Assembly: GCA_947649615.1 (NCBI GenBank)
Contig: CANSSG010000022.1
Span: 1 to 52,878 of the forward strand
Origin: an uncultured Clostridia bacterium
GTDB lineage: Bacteria > Bacillota > Clostridia > Oscillospirales > Oscillospiraceae
DNA: 52,878 nt
Reading direction: 5' to 3'
The notes under the pieces were generated by a model. That model was not told the origin of the DNA and did no database searches. It was given only the letters and a program-made list of their open reading frames with translations. A program made the translations under genes and the position numbers. The first letter of the stretch is position 1. Each line of letters starts with the position of its first letter. Shown piece by piece: positions 34,884 to 43,805 of the stretch.

Positions 34884-35612
34884 CTAATGAATCCGCGCCT
34901 GCAACTCCCGGAGCGTTACCGCGTAGGCTTCCCGCTCATGGGGAAGCACGGGGAGCCTGTCCGGGAGCGGCCAGCCCTTCCGGGTAAACAGGAGACGGAT
35001 GATCTCATCCAAAAAGTCCGGGTTCTTCACCAGAACCGGCCCGGTCAGGTGGGTGGCAAATACGCCGCCGTCCACGTAGCCCTCCGGGCCGTGCTCCCGC
35101 TCATTGCCGAAGCCCAGGGGCAGGGCTGAAAACAGCGGTTTTGTAATGCCGTGGGTGACGCTGCATTTGTTCATGAAGCCCACCGCCGGGGCGTCCCACA
35201 GGGTTGGGGACGCGACTACATCGCCGGGGGTGCGCTGGTCTGTCTCCGTGGTGGTGAAGTCCGCCAGGCCGAAGCCCGGCCAGGCCTTGCCTGCCGTATC
35301 GGTGACGGACGCGCCCAGCGTCTCCATGGCGCTGCCGGTGAAGAGGATGACCGCGCCGTCCGCCGCCGCCGCTTTCAGCCTGGGACCGTAGTGGGGGGCG
35401 GAGACCAGGACGGCCTTCTGCCGGTTCTCCGTGCCAGCGCCCATGTAGATGAAGTCCGCGCCGGATACCTCCATCTCATCCTCGAAGGTGATTGCGCGGA
35501 GGGTTGTTTCTACCCCCAGGGCGTCCAGGTGGCGGCGGAGAACCGAGATGTTGGCGTACTCGCCGTACAGGGACATGGCGTCCGGGTACAGATGGGCTAT
35601 GGTCAGTTCCAT
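34884..35612 (-). CDS. gatD: GatD-like subunit of lipid II isoglutaminyl synthase, lacking the catalytic Cys
   Basis: GatD normally hydrolyses glutamine and passes ammonia to MurT for amidation of D-Glu in lipid II. The 242-residue protein begins IAHLYPDAMSLYGEYANI as GatD does and keeps the HL-GP segment with the catalytic His (His188 in FATHLTGP). At the nucleophile elbow, where the family has CGGYQLLG, it reads TGSAMETLG, with Thr92 in place of Cys; its only Cys (Cys150) is elsewhere. It should therefore not act as a normal class I glutaminase. It starts one base after the murT stop and is clearly its partner. It may be a structural subunit, or the pair may use free ammonia. Confidence 0.85.
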   Translation of the reverse strand: MELTIAHLYPDAMSLYGEYANISVLRRHLDALGVETTLRAITFEDEMEVSGADFIYMGAGTENRQKAVLVSAPHYGPRLKAAAADGAVILFTGSAMETLGASVTDTAGKAWPGFGLADFTTTETDQRTPGDVVASPTLWDAPAVGFMNKCSVTHGITKPLFSALPLGFGNEREHGPEGYVDGGVFATHLTGPVLVKNPDFLDEIIRLLFTRKGWPLPDRLPVLPHEREAYAVTLRELQARIH

Positions 35613-35613
35613 G

Positions 35614-36945
35614 TCAGCCTTCCTCCTTTTTCACCAAGCTCAGCAGCTTATCCCGGTCGGAAAAACAGGTCACCACGTACAGTGCGCTGCCCCCGTCCTC
35701 TTTCAGCAGCCCGGCGGCTTGGGACGCCGTATCGCAGCAGACGATTTTTTCCGGAGGGATGTCCGTATAGTCAAAACGCAGGGCTAAGTCGTTGACATAT
35801 TTGCCGCAGAGAATGACCTTCTCCACATGCGGGCGGTTCAACTGGCCGAAGTCGATGTCCCACAGCCAGCTTGTTTCGCCGGTGAAGTACTTCCGGCTGA
35901 TGGCGTCCACCATTACCAGCACTTCGCAGGGGGACTTGCTGGCGGCGATATAGCCCAGGTTGGTGTCGTAGGCCACCGAATTTTCGTGCTTACTGGTCAG
36001 CAGCGTCCCGTGGTGTGCGCCCAGGGTGAACTGCACCATGCGGCCGTTTTTGAGGATATAGTTGTTGATGACCTGGGCCGAGACCGATGGAGCCACCCCC
36101 GCCAGGGAACAGACGGACCAGGCCGCCAGAATATTGTATACGTTGTAAATGCTCTTGAACGCCAGGGAAATTTCCGTCCCTCCATCCAGCGTCAGCTTTC
36201 CATTTTCCAGGTCCAGGGCGGTGACGGCGAAATCCGTATCATGGCGGTGATGGCCGCAGTCCGCGCAGTGGTAGTGGCCGATGTGTTCATAGTGGTAGCA
36301 GCTGTACTCCATCCGGCCGCAGCATACCGGGCAGCGCGCGCCGTCGTGGTATATGCCGTGGTGCTCCTTGGTGCTGACGGCGCACTCGTTCAGGCCGAAC
36401 CATTTGACCTTTTCGTGTTCCTGGGCAAAGCAGGAGACCAGTGGGTCGTCCGCGTTCAGCACCAGCGTCGTGTCCGGATGGATGGCAGGGAGGATGGCGT
36501 TGTAAACCCACTCCGGATGGCCGTTGCGGGTGAGCTGGTCACGGTAGAGGTTGGTAATGACAAAATGCGTGGGGTGGAACCACCGGAAGGAACGGCGGGC
36601 ATACCGCTCATCGCTTTCCAGCAGCAGGACGTCTCCCCTCATTTTCCCGCCCAGGGTGCTGTTGCAGAGAATCAGGGTGGTTACGCCCTCAATCTGGTTG
36701 GAGCCTTCCTCGTTGTAGACAACCTGCCGCCCGTCCGCCCGGAGGATGGCGGCAATCATCTCCACCGTGGAGGTCTTGCCGTTGCTGCCGGTGACGGCGA
36801 TGACGCAGGGCGGCAGCTTTACGCGGCCCAGGACGTCGGGACAGATTTTCAGCGCGTACTTGCCGGGGAGACTGCTGCCTTTGCCTGCCAGCTTCCCAAT
36901 CAGGCGGAGCAGCTTGCAGATGATAATTGCCAGTAATAACCGCAT
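35614..36945 (-). CDS. murT: MurT-like Mur ligase (lipid II isoglutaminyl synthase subunit)
   Basis: A Mur-ligase family protein of 443 residues that activates and amidates the D-Glu of lipid II together with GatD. An N-terminal hydrophobic helix (about 1-10) is followed by the ATP loop GSNGKTS (53-59), the central Mur domain, a four-Cys zinc ribbon (Cys205, Cys208, Cys227, Cys230) characteristic of MurT, and a C-terminal DUF1727 domain. The family segment usually written GRDxSWxWD reads GETSWLWD here (356-363). The start ATG shares one base with the upstream hydrolase stop, and gatD follows one base after its own stop, so translation is tightly coupled. Confidence 0.9.
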   Translation of the reverse strand: MRLLLAIIICKLLRLIGKLAGKGSSLPGKYALKICPDVLGRVKLPPCVIAVTGSNGKTSTVEMIAAILRADGRQVVYNEEGSNQIEGVTTLILCNSTLGGKMRGDVLLLESDERYARRSFRWFHPTHFVITNLYRDQLTRNGHPEWVYNAILPAIHPDTTLVLNADDPLVSCFAQEHEKVKWFGLNECAVSTKEHHGIYHDGARCPVCCGRMEYSCYHYEHIGHYHCADCGHHRHDTDFAVTALDLENGKLTLDGGTEISLAFKSIYNVYNILAAWSVCSLAGVAPSVSAQVINNYILKNGRMVQFTLGAHHGTLLTSKHENSVAYDTNLGYIAASKSPCEVLVMVDAISRKYFTGETSWLWDIDFGQLNRPHVEKVILCGKYVNDLALRFDYTDIPPEKIVCCDTASQAAGLLKEDGGSALYVVTCFSDRDKLLSLVKKEEG

Positions 36946-37643
36946 TATATATCACTCCTTGTATCTGCCAGAAAGGCCGCGACGGCTTCGTTGAAGGCAT
37001 CGGGATTTTTCGCGGCGATAAAATGATCCCCCACGATGATCTCCAGCCGCCCCAGAGGCAGGCTGCCCGCGATTTGCAGCGTATGGGAATCCCGGATCAT
37101 GTCCCGGGTCCCCACAATGACCAGCGTAGGTATGTACAGCTTTTTTAGGGCCTGCGGGTCGATGTGGGGCTCCTTTACCATCAGGCTCAGGATTTCCGCG
37201 TGCTGCCTGGCCTTGGGGCTGGCCTTGGCAAAAAGGGACGCGGCCCAGTAGCCCAGCACAATGGGCAGTTGAATCCAGAACTTGACCCCGGAGGGGAACA
37301 GGTTGCCCCCGTTGAGAATCAGGCGGTCCACCCGGTTCCGGTGGGCCAGGGCGAAGGTCAGGGCGATGTTCGCGCCATCGCTGAAGCCCAAAATGTTGGC
37401 CCGGCCCAGATGCTCCTTATCCATGAAATCCAGCAAATCCTGGGCGAACTGGGCCATGGTGAAGGGGGCGTCCCCCCGGGGGGACAGGCCGTGGCCGCGG
37501 GTGTCAATCGCGTAGACGGTGTAGTGCAGGGAGAAAGCGCCCATCTGGTGGACGAAATAGCTGCCGTCCTCCCCGTTGCCGTGCAGTAGCAGTAGGGGCG
37601 GCCCCGCGCCCTGTTTGGTGAAGTGCAGAAAGGGTTCAGACAT
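36945..37643 (-). CDS. Alpha/beta-fold hydrolase
   Basis: A 232-residue esterase/lipase-like enzyme. The oxyanion segment is LLLHGNGED, the nucleophile elbow GFSDGA, the acid probably in GTRDMI and the catalytic His in GDHFI, giving a complete Ser-Asp-His triad. The cap is short. It overlaps mnmG by eight bases and shares one base with the murT start, so it is fully embedded in the wall operon. The substrate is unknown. Confidence 0.88.
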   Translation of the reverse strand: MSEPFLHFTKQGAGPPLLLLHGNGEDGSYFVHQMGAFSLHYTVYAIDTRGHGLSPRGDAPFTMAQFAQDLLDFMDKEHLGRANILGFSDGANIALTFALAHRNRVDRLILNGGNLFPSGVKFWIQLPIVLGYWAASLFAKASPKARQHAEILSLMVKEPHIDPQALKKLYIPTLVIVGTRDMIRDSHTLQIAGSLPLGRLEIIVGDHFIAAKNPDAFNEAVAAFLADTRSDI

Positions 37644-39525
37644 GCTGTTGTTCCTCCTTCCCTTGTTCCAGCCAGATCATCAGCGCGGCCACGTCGGCGG
37701 GCGACACGCCGGAAATCCGCGCCGCCTGCCCCAGGTTCATGGGGCGCAGGTGGTTCAGCTTTTCCCTGGCCTCCAGCCGCAGGCCTTGGATGGCGGCGTA
37801 GTCCGTTTCCGGCGGCAGGGCGCGGCGCTCCATCCGCCGGAGTTCCTCCACTTCTTGGAGCTGCCGCTGGATGTAGCCCTCATATTTGACGGAAATCTCG
37901 ACCTGTTCCGCCGTTTCCGGGGGCAGGCCGGGAAAATCCGGGTCAAACCGCCCCAGGTCCTCATACCGCACCTGGGGCCGCCGGAGCAGGGCAACCAAAG
38001 GCGCGCCATCGCTGACCGGGGTGGTGCCCCGCTCTATGAGGAAAGCGTTCAGTTCCTCTGAGGGCGGTATGCCATGGGAGGACAGGCGGCGGATTTCCCG
38101 CCGGACGGCTTCGTATTTCGCTTCCACCCGGGCCAGGCGCTCGTCTGAAACCAGGCCGATCCGGTGGCCGATGGCGCATAGACGCTGGTCGGCGTTGTCC
38201 TGGCGGAGCAGGAGACGGTATTCGCTGCGGCTGGTCATCATGCGGTACGGCTCGTTGGTGCCTTTGGTGACTAAATCGTCAATTAGCGTACCAATGTAGG
38301 ACTGCCCCCGTGACAAAACAAACGGCTCCCGCCCCGCCTGGGCCAGGGCGGCGTTGACCCCCGCCGCAAAGCCCTGAACCGCCGCCTCTTCATAGCCCGA
38401 GGAGCCGCAGAACTGTCCTGCGCCGTACAGGCCGGGGATTTTTTTGCTCTCCAGGGTGGGGCGCAGCTCCGTGGGGTCTACGCAATCGTACTCAATGGCG
38501 TAAGCGGGGCGCATCATCTCCGCCCGCTCCAGCCCGGCAATGGTGTGGAGCATAGCCAGCTGCACCTCCTCCGGCATGGCGGAGGAAAAGCCCTGGATAT
38601 ACAATTCCTCCGTATCCAGCCCCATTGGCTCGATAAAAAGCTGGTGCCGGGGCTTGTCCGCGAAACGGGTAACCTTGGCTTCGATGGAGGGGCAGTACCG
38701 GGGGCCTACCCCCTCAATTACGCCGCTGTGCAAGGGGGAGCGGTCCAGGTTTTCCAGGATGATCCGGTGGGTCTCCTGGTTGGTGTAGGTCAGGTAGCAC
38801 ACCGCCCGGTTCACCGGCGGGGCCTTGGTCTCGAAGGAAAAGGGCATGGTTTCCGCGTCCCCGTCCTGGCGCTCCATTTTGGAGAAGTCCACGCTTCGGG
38901 CGTTGACGCGGGGCGGCGTTCCAGTCTTGAACCGCCGCAGGGACAGCCCCAGCTTGACCAGGCAGTCCGTCAGGGCTGTGGCGGCAAACATGCCGTCCGG
39001 CCCGCCGGATTGGACGCGTTCGCCTACGATCGTCCTGCCGTTCAGGTAGGTGCCGGAGCAGACGATGGCGGCGCTTACCGCGAACACCGCCCCGGTGTGG
39101 AGGGCTACATGGCTGACGCGGCCGCCGGTCAGGCGGATTTCTGTGACCTCCCCCTGGCGGACGGTTAAGTTTTCCTGCCGCTCCAGGGTGTGCTTCATGA
39201 TTTGCTGGTAAAGCCTGCGGTCGGCCTGGGCGCGGAGACTGTGTACGGCGGGGCCTTTGCCCCGGTTCAGCAGCCGGTACTGGATACAGGCCGCGTCCGC
39301 CGCCCGGGCCATTTCGCCCCCCAGGGCGTCCAGCTCCCGGACCAGGTGGCCTTTCCCCGTGCCGCCAATGGCGGGATTGCAGGGCATGTTGCCCACCGCG
39401 TCCAGGTTGATGGTAAAGCAGATGGTTTTCCGGCCCAGCCGCGCAGCGGCTAGGGCAGCTTCAATCCCGGCGTGGCCCGCGCCAATGACGGCGATATCAT
39501 ACGTCCCGGCAAAAAATTCTCTCAT
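37636..39525 (-). CDS. mnmG: tRNA uridine 5-carboxymethylaminomethyl modification enzyme MnmG
   Basis: With MnmE it builds the 5-carboxymethylaminomethyl group on the wobble uridine of several tRNAs, using FAD. The 629 residues begin with the dinucleotide fold [17 protein letters not shown], followed by [20 protein letters not shown] and the Cys-containing [10 protein letters not shown] segment. A GTG at 39534 is also in frame, but AAAGGGAG is spaced correctly for the ATG at 39525. mnmE is not in the window; here mnmG is linked to cell-wall genes instead of the usual mnmE-rsmG context. Confidence 0.96.
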   Translation of the reverse strand: MREFFAGTYDIAVIGAGHAGIEAALAAARLGRKTICFTINLDAVGNMPCNPAIGGTGKGHLVRELDALGGEMARAADAACIQYRLLNRGKGPAVHSLRAQADRRLYQQIMKHTLERQENLTVRQGEVTEIRLTGGRVSHVALHTGAVFAVSAAIVCSGTYLNGRTIVGERVQSGGPDGMFAATALTDCLVKLGLSLRRFKTGTPPRVNARSVDFSKMERQDGDAETMPFSFETKAPPVNRAVCYLTYTNQETHRIILENLDRSPLHSGVIEGVGPRYCPSIEAKVTRFADKPRHQLFIEPMGLDTEELYIQGFSSAMPEEVQLAMLHTIAGLERAEMMRPAYAIEYDCVDPTELRPTLESKKIPGLYGAGQFCGSSGYEEAAVQGFAAGVNAALAQAGREPFVLSRGQSYIGTLIDDLVTKGTNEPYRMMTSRSEYRLLLRQDNADQRLCAIGHRIGLVSDERLARVEAKYEAVRREIRRLSSHGIPPSEELNAFLIERGTTPVSDGAPLVALLRRPQVRYEDLGRFDPDFPGLPPETAEQVEISVKYEGYIQRQLQEVEELRRMERRALPPETDYAAIQGLRLEAREKLNHLRPMNLGQAARISGVSPADVAALMIWLEQGKEEQQHV

Positions 39526-39530
39526 GGCGG

Positions 39531-40382
39531 TCACTCCCTTTCCAGGGTCAGAATTACAAATGCGGGCCGGTTAAAGAGCCGGAAAGTCCGCCCGGAGTTC
39601 CCCAGCCCCCGGGAAACAAACAGCTTTCCACCGTTGGCTTCGTAAAACCCGGCGGTGTAGGAGGGGAACAGGGAACGCTCCACACTGACCAGCCCGTCTG
39701 TGAAGGGCAGGCGGATCAATCCGCCGTGGCCGTGGCCGGAGACGACCAGGTCGGCCCCTAAATAGCTGTATTCGCGCTCAAAATAGTTGTTCCGGTGGGC
39801 CAGCAGCAGCCAGAAGGCTTCCGGCGCGGCGGCGCGAACGTCCTCCGCCACCTCCTCCGGCGTTGTCTGCCCTGCAAAGCCGTTGGGGTCGTCGATGCCC
39901 GCCAAAAGGATGGCGTCCCCATTCCGGGAAAGGGTGGCAAATTCATTGGTCAGCACCGTGACCCCCGCGTCCCGCAGCTCTTGTTTCAGGCTCCGTACGT
40001 CGGGGAACGCCCACTCGTGGTTGCCGGTGACAAAATAGGTGGGGGCGATCTGGGCCAGGGCGCGGCCCAGATCTATGGAGTAGCTCCGGGGAGTCATACG
40101 GCCCCGGTCCTGGAGGTCGCCGGTGAGGAAGATATAGTCCGGCGCGGCGGCCCGGACTTGGGCAATCAGTTTTTCGTTGTTTTCCCCAAACTCCGCCCCG
40201 TGGAGGTCGGAAAGCTGGACAATGACACAGCCGTCAAAGCCGGTGGGCAGCCGGGGAGAGGAAAAGGTGAAGCGTTCAATTTGCAGGGAGCAGTTGCTCC
40301 ACCAGAAGAAGGCCGCGCAGAATGCGCAGAAAAGCAGGAATTTAACAAGCTTCCGGCTCCGGCGGCGTTTTGATTTCGACAT
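39531..40382 (-). CDS. Membrane-anchored metallophosphoesterase (YkuE/YaeI-like)
   Basis: A 283-residue calcineurin-like phosphoesterase with one N-terminal membrane helix (about residues 11-27) and the catalytic domain probably outside. Metal-binding motifs run in the usual order: [26 protein letters not shown] and GHGHGG. Related enzymes hydrolyse phospholipid-linked or sugar-nucleotide substrates. It opens the operon that continues through mnmG, the hydrolase, murT, gatD, the 52-aa peptide and pgm; its stop sits next to the mnmG start. Confidence 0.9.
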   Translation of the reverse strand: MSKSKRRRSRKLVKFLLFCAFCAAFFWWSNCSLQIERFTFSSPRLPTGFDGCVIVQLSDLHGAEFGENNEKLIAQVRAAAPDYIFLTGDLQDRGRMTPRSYSIDLGRALAQIAPTYFVTGNHEWAFPDVRSLKQELRDAGVTVLTNEFATLSRNGDAILLAGIDDPNGFAGQTTPEEVAEDVRAAAPEAFWLLLAHRNNYFEREYSYLGADLVVSGHGHGGLIRLPFTDGLVSVERSLFPSYTAGFYEANGGKLFVSRGLGNSGRTFRLFNRPAFVILTLERE

Positions 40383-40417
40383 GGCAGTTTTTTCCTTTAT
40401 CTTGGGTATGACACTTT

Positions 40418-40446
40418 AGTATAGCACAGATTGCAGAAAAAACCAA
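40418..40446 (-). promoter_or_regulatory. Promoter of the metallophosphoesterase-to-pgm operon
   Basis: On the minus strand TTGGTT (40446-40441), 17 bases, TATACT (40423-40418), 36 bases before the start codon. Confidence 0.6.
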
Positions 40447-40457
40447 TAGGCTGCGCG

Positions 40458-40496
40458 AAAAAACAAGCGGCCATTCCATACCGGCGGAATGGCCGC
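40458..40496 (-). terminator. Terminator of the MATE gene
   Basis: GCGGCCATTCC (40467-40477) and GGAATGGCCGC (40486-40496) pair perfectly, followed on the minus strand by TTGTTTTTT. Confidence 0.9.
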
Positions 40497-40505
40497 GCTT
40501 AATGA

Positions 40506-41897
40506 CTATTCTCCCGCCTTCCCCTTCTCCAGCTCCCGCATCGCGGGGCGGAAAACGAAATAGAAGGTGACCGCCGATGCGGTGACGGAGATAAAATCGC
40601 TGACCGGTTCCGCCAGGAATACGGCCAGAACCTTGTTCTCGATTAAACGGGGCAGAAGGAAAATCAGCGGGATCAGCAAAATTACCTTCCGCAGGCAGGC
40701 AATAAAGAGGGAGGCCTTGGCCTTGCCGATGGCCATAAAGGTCTGCTGCACCGACATCTGGATGCCGAACAGTCCCAGCACTGCGGTATACACCCGCAGC
40801 GTCCACACCGCAGTTTCCATCAGCGCGGCGTTGTCGTTGAAAATACTGATAAAAAATCCAGGGAACAGCTGCACCAGAAGCCAAAAGGATGCCAGGAACG
40901 CGCAGCTTACTTTCAGCAGGGCAAAGAACGCTTCCTTCACCCGCTTGGCGTTCCGCGCGCCGTAATTGTAGCTGATAATAGGCTGCGCACCTTGGCCTAA
41001 GCCCTGGGCGGGTATCCATACCATCTGCATGACTGTGCTGGCCACAACCATGGCGCCAACGGCAATATCGCCGCCATATTGCTGGAGGGAGGAGTTGAAA
41101 GAGATGTTCACCAACGCTTCTGTGGACTGCATCACGAAGGGGGATATTCCCAGAGCCAGCACCGGGGCCATCAGCTTCCAGCTTGGCCACAGGCATTTCC
41201 GGCGGAGCCGCAGGGTGGTCTTTTTCCCGACCAGGAAGTACACCACCCATATGCCGGAAACCGCCTGGGAAATCACGGTCGCCAGAGCCGCGCCCTGGAC
41301 ACCCATGTGCAGGCCGTAAATGAAGATGGGGTCCAAAATAATGTTGCTTACCGCGCCGATGATCACCGTGCGCATGCTGACGGTGGCAAAGCCCTGGGTG
41401 GTGACAAACAGGTTCATGCCCAGGGCCATCATCACAAACAGGGAGCCGCTGGAGTAAATCCGCATGTAGGGCAGGGCGTATTGAATCGTGTCCTCGCTGC
41501 ATCCGAACAGCCACAGTAGCGGCTCTCCAAACGCCCAGAACAGCGCCGTCAGCACCAGCGCTGTTCCCACCAGGCAGGTGAAACATCCGCCCATGATTTT
41601 CTCTGCCCGTTCATTGTCTCCCGCGCCCATGGCGATGGCCGCCCGGGGTGCGCCGCCTTGGGCCACCAGCATGGTGAATGCGCCGATAAGGTACACCACA
41701 GGGAAGCACAGGCCGATTCCGGTCAGCGCCGTCGTGCCTACCTCCGGCATATGTCCAATGTAGATCCGGTCTACAATATTATAAAGCAGGTTCACAAGCT
41801 GGGCTACCACCGCAGGCGCGGCCAGCTTCAGCAGCAGCCGTCCCACCGGGGCAGAGCCAAGCTGGGCGGACACGCCGCTGTTTGATTGGTTGTTCAT
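40506..41897 (-). CDS. MATE-family multidrug/antimicrobial efflux transporter
   Basis: A 463-residue polytopic transporter of the MATE superfamily (DinF/NorM-like) that exports cationic or organic compounds against Na+ or H+. It has about twelve membrane segments in two halves, each with typical motifs: LVNLLYNIVDRIYIGHM in the first half and WIPAQGLGQGAQPIISYNYGA in the second. The ATG at 41897 is used because AAGGAG lies seven bases upstream; the frame itself opens 17 codons earlier. It is monocistronic with its own promoter and terminator, and divergent from the cobalamin genes. The substrate is unknown. Confidence 0.92.
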   Translation of the reverse strand: MNNQSNSGVSAQLGSAPVGRLLLKLAAPAVVAQLVNLLYNIVDRIYIGHMPEVGTTALTGIGLCFPVVYLIGAFTMLVAQGGAPRAAIAMGAGDNERAEKIMGGCFTCLVGTALVLTALFWAFGEPLLWLFGCSEDTIQYALPYMRIYSSGSLFVMMALGMNLFVTTQGFATVSMRTVIIGAVSNIILDPIFIYGLHMGVQGAALATVISQAVSGIWVVYFLVGKKTTLRLRRKCLWPSWKLMAPVLALGISPFVMQSTEALVNISFNSSLQQYGGDIAVGAMVVASTVMQMVWIPAQGLGQGAQPIISYNYGARNAKRVKEAFFALLKVSCAFLASFWLLVQLFPGFFISIFNDNAALMETAVWTLRVYTAVLGLFGIQMSVQQTFMAIGKAKASLFIACLRKVILLIPLIFLLPRLIENKVLAVFLAEPVSDFISVTASAVTFYFVFRPAMRELEKGKAGE

Positions 41898-41938
41898 GAT
41901 TGCGCTCCTTTCCAAAGGCCAAATGCCCGACGGAGGAA

Positions 41939-41967
41939 AGTATAGCACACTCCGCCGGGTTTGTCAC
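41939..41967 (-). promoter_or_regulatory. Promoter of the MATE gene
   Basis: On the minus strand GTGACA (41967-41962), 17 bases, TATACT (41944-41939). Confidence 0.6.
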
Positions 41968-42012
41968 CCCTGTTTTTGTTCGTTTTAGAACTTTTTGAAA
42001 AACAGGTATGGC

Positions 42013-42041
42013 TTGCAAAGGCGCTGGTAATGTGGTATCCT
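42013..42041 (+). promoter_or_regulatory. Promoter of the cobS operon
   Basis: TTGCAA (42013-42018), 17 bases, TATCCT (42036-42041), 27 bases before cobS. The leader is far too short to hold a cobalamin riboswitch. Confidence 0.55.
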
Positions 42042-42068
42042 CTTGCCATCAAATGATAAAGAAGGCTT

Positions 42069-42854
42069 ATGATGAAACAAATTCTTTCCTCCTGCGTTAT
42101 CGCTTTCTCCACCTACTCCCGCATTCCCATGCCCCAGGTGGAGTGGAATGAAAAAAACATGCGGCACATGCTGGCCTTTTTCCCGCTGGTGGGGGCGGCG
42201 GTAGGCGCTGTGTTCTGGGCGGCGTCCGCGCTGTGCGGACTGCTGGACATAGGGCCGGTTCTCCGCGCCGCACTGCTGACGGCGGTTCCTGTGGCAGTCA
42301 CCGGAGGGATTCATATGGACGGCTACTGTGACACGGTGGACGCCTTGGCTTCCCACGCATCCAGGGAGAAAAAGCTGGCCATTTTGAAGGATTCCAGCGC
42401 AGGGGCCTTCGCGGTGATTTGGTGCTGCGTATGGTTCCTGGCATACTTTGCTCTACTGACGGAACTGGAGAGTACGGCCACTATTGCCGCCTGCTTTGTC
42501 CTCAGCCGTGCGCTCAGCGCGACGGGCGTGGACCGCCTGCCCTCCGCCCGGCCGGTTTCCGGCCCGCAGGCGGGCATGGGTTCCGAACTGAAACGGAGCA
42601 GCCGGTTCCCCTGGTGGATGCTGGGGAGCTATCTGGCCCTCTGGGCGGCGGCGGTGGCGTTGTGGGGGGCGTGGCGCCCTGGGCTGGCGGCTCTGGCGGC
42701 GGCAGCGGCGTTTTATTTCGTCTACCGGGCTGTCGCGCTCCGGCAGTTCGGCGGGTTTACTGGGGATTTAGCGGGCTGGTTCCTGCAAATCTGTGAGCTG
42801 GCAATGCTGGCGGCGGCGGTGCTGGCGGAAAGGATGGAGGCGGTATGGTTCTGA
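42069..42854 (+). CDS. cobS: Cobalamin synthase (adenosylcobinamide-GDP ribazoletransferase)
   Basis: Joins adenosylcobinamide-GDP with alpha-ribazole or its phosphate, the last assembly step of the cobalamin nucleotide loop, in the membrane. The 261 residues carry several hydrophobic helices, the signature GGIHMDGYCDTVDAL (family GGxHxDGxxDxxDG-like) and GGFTGDLAGW near the C terminus. AGAAGG lies before the first ATG. It overlaps the cobU-like gene by ten bases. With the next two genes it makes a compact salvage/loop-assembly cluster. Confidence 0.94.
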   Translation: MMKQILSSCVIAFSTYSRIPMPQVEWNEKNMRHMLAFFPLVGAAVGAVFWAASALCGLLDIGPVLRAALLTAVPVAVTGGIHMDGYCDTVDALASHASREKKLAILKDSSAGAFAVIWCCVWFLAYFALLTELESTATIAACFVLSRALSATGVDRLPSARPVSGPQAGMGSELKRSSRFPWWMLGSYLALWAAAVALWGAWRPGLAALAAAAAFYFVYRAVALRQFGGFTGDLAGWFLQICELAMLAAAVLAERMEAVWF

Positions 42855-43189
42855 TCGTCGGCGGCATGGGACAGGGCAAATTGGACTTCGCGCGGCGGGA
42901 ACTGGGCGTGTCCGCATGGAGCGAGGGGAAGCCGGGGGCGGAGGAGTGCGTTTATGGCCTGCAAGCGTTCCTGCGGGACAACCCTAACGGCGGGGAAGTT
43001 TTATACGCATGGTGCGCGGCCCATCCAGAAGGAGTGGTCATTTGCGACGAGGTGGGCTGCGGCGTTACGCCCCTGGACCGGAACGACCGGGTGTGGCGGG
43101 AAGCTGTGGGCCGCCTGTGCTGCGAGCTGGCGGCCCGGGCGGAAGCCGTTTACCGCGTCCACTGCGGGGTGGGGGTGCGGCTGAAATGA
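42845..43189 (+). CDS. Reduced CobU-like adenosylcobinamide kinase/guanylyltransferase
   Basis: CobU phosphorylates adenosylcobinamide and transfers GMP to it. This protein has only 114 residues, whereas CobU is normally about 180. The N-terminal P-loop is GGMGQGK (6-12; family GGxxSGKS), and the C-terminal half matches well: ICDEVGCGVTPLDRNDRVW, then GRLCCELAARAEAVYRVHCG and VRLK at the end. The middle section that carries the GMP-accepting His in full-length CobU is missing. The reading frame is intact and overlaps both neighbours, so it looks like a genuine minimal gene and not a broken one. It may do only part of the CobU reaction. Confidence 0.75.
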   Translation: MVLIVGGMGQGKLDFARRELGVSAWSEGKPGAEECVYGLQAFLRDNPNGGEVLYAWCAAHPEGVVICDEVGCGVTPLDRNDRVWREAVGRLCCELAARAEAVYRVHCGVGVRLK

Positions 43190-43743
43190 CGGTGTATTTT
43201 TTGCGCCACGGACAGACGCAGGGAAACCTGGAGCGCCGCTACATTGGTTCCACCGACGAGCCGCTTTGCCCCCAGGGGCGGAGGGCGTTGGACGGGATTC
43301 TTGCCCCAGCGGCGGATGCGCTGTATGTTTCCCCTATGCTGCGCTGCCGGGAGACAGCGGCGGCCCTCTACCCGGGGATGGAAGCAAATATCCTCCCCGG
43401 CCTGCGGGAAACGGACTTCGGCACGTTTGAAGGGCAAACCTATGACGAACTGAAGGACAATCCCGCCTATTGCGCGTGGCTGGACGCCGCCGGGGAAATC
43501 CCCCCGCCCGGCGGGGAGGGAAAGGCGGCGGTGCGGCACAGGGTTTTGAACGCCTTCCTTTCCGCCGTGGAAGGGCATGGAGAGGAAGAACGGCTGGCTT
43601 TCGTTGTCCACGGCGGTACGATAATGACGCTTCTGGAAGCGCTGGAAGACAGCCGCCAGTTTTACCGCTGGCAGGCGCCTAACGGCGGCGGCTTCCGCTG
43701 CCGCTGGCAAAACGGGGCGCTGTCAGAGGTGGAAGAACTGTAA
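43186..43743 (+). CDS. cobC: Histidine phosphatase, probably alpha-ribazole phosphatase
   Basis: A 185-residue member of the histidine phosphatase (phosphoglycerate mutase-like) superfamily. The catalytic RHG is in FLRHGQTQGNLERRY, the second His in VVHGGTIM, and ETDFGTFEGQTYDEL is the conserved E/D-rich region. The frame is open further upstream, but the ATG at 43186 overlaps the cobU-like stop in ATGA and gives the normal N terminus. Position after cobS and cobU supports dephosphorylation of alpha-ribazole phosphate; by sequence alone it could be another small phosphatase. Confidence 0.85.
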   Translation: MTVYFLRHGQTQGNLERRYIGSTDEPLCPQGRRALDGILAPAADALYVSPMLRCRETAAALYPGMEANILPGLRETDFGTFEGQTYDELKDNPAYCAWLDAAGEIPPPGGEGKAAVRHRVLNAFLSAVEGHGEEERLAFVVHGGTIMTLLEALEDSRQFYRWQAPNGGGFRCRWQNGALSEVEEL

Positions 43744-43749
43744 TAAATT

Positions 43750-43785
43750 ACCCGGCGCAGTTCCGCAAAACGGACTGCGCCGGGT
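43750..43785. terminator. Bidirectional terminator between cobC and the aldolase
   Basis: ACCCGGCGCAG pairs with CTGCGCCGGGT, extended by TCCG/CGGA around CAAAA, between two convergent genes. Confidence 0.8.
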
Positions 43786-43805
43786 TTATTCTCCACGCTT
43801 CCGGC

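Noticed and set aside
41949-42068. Cobalamin riboswitch ahead of cobS
   Set aside because: Only about 25 bases lie between the likely transcription start and the gene; no B12 box seen.
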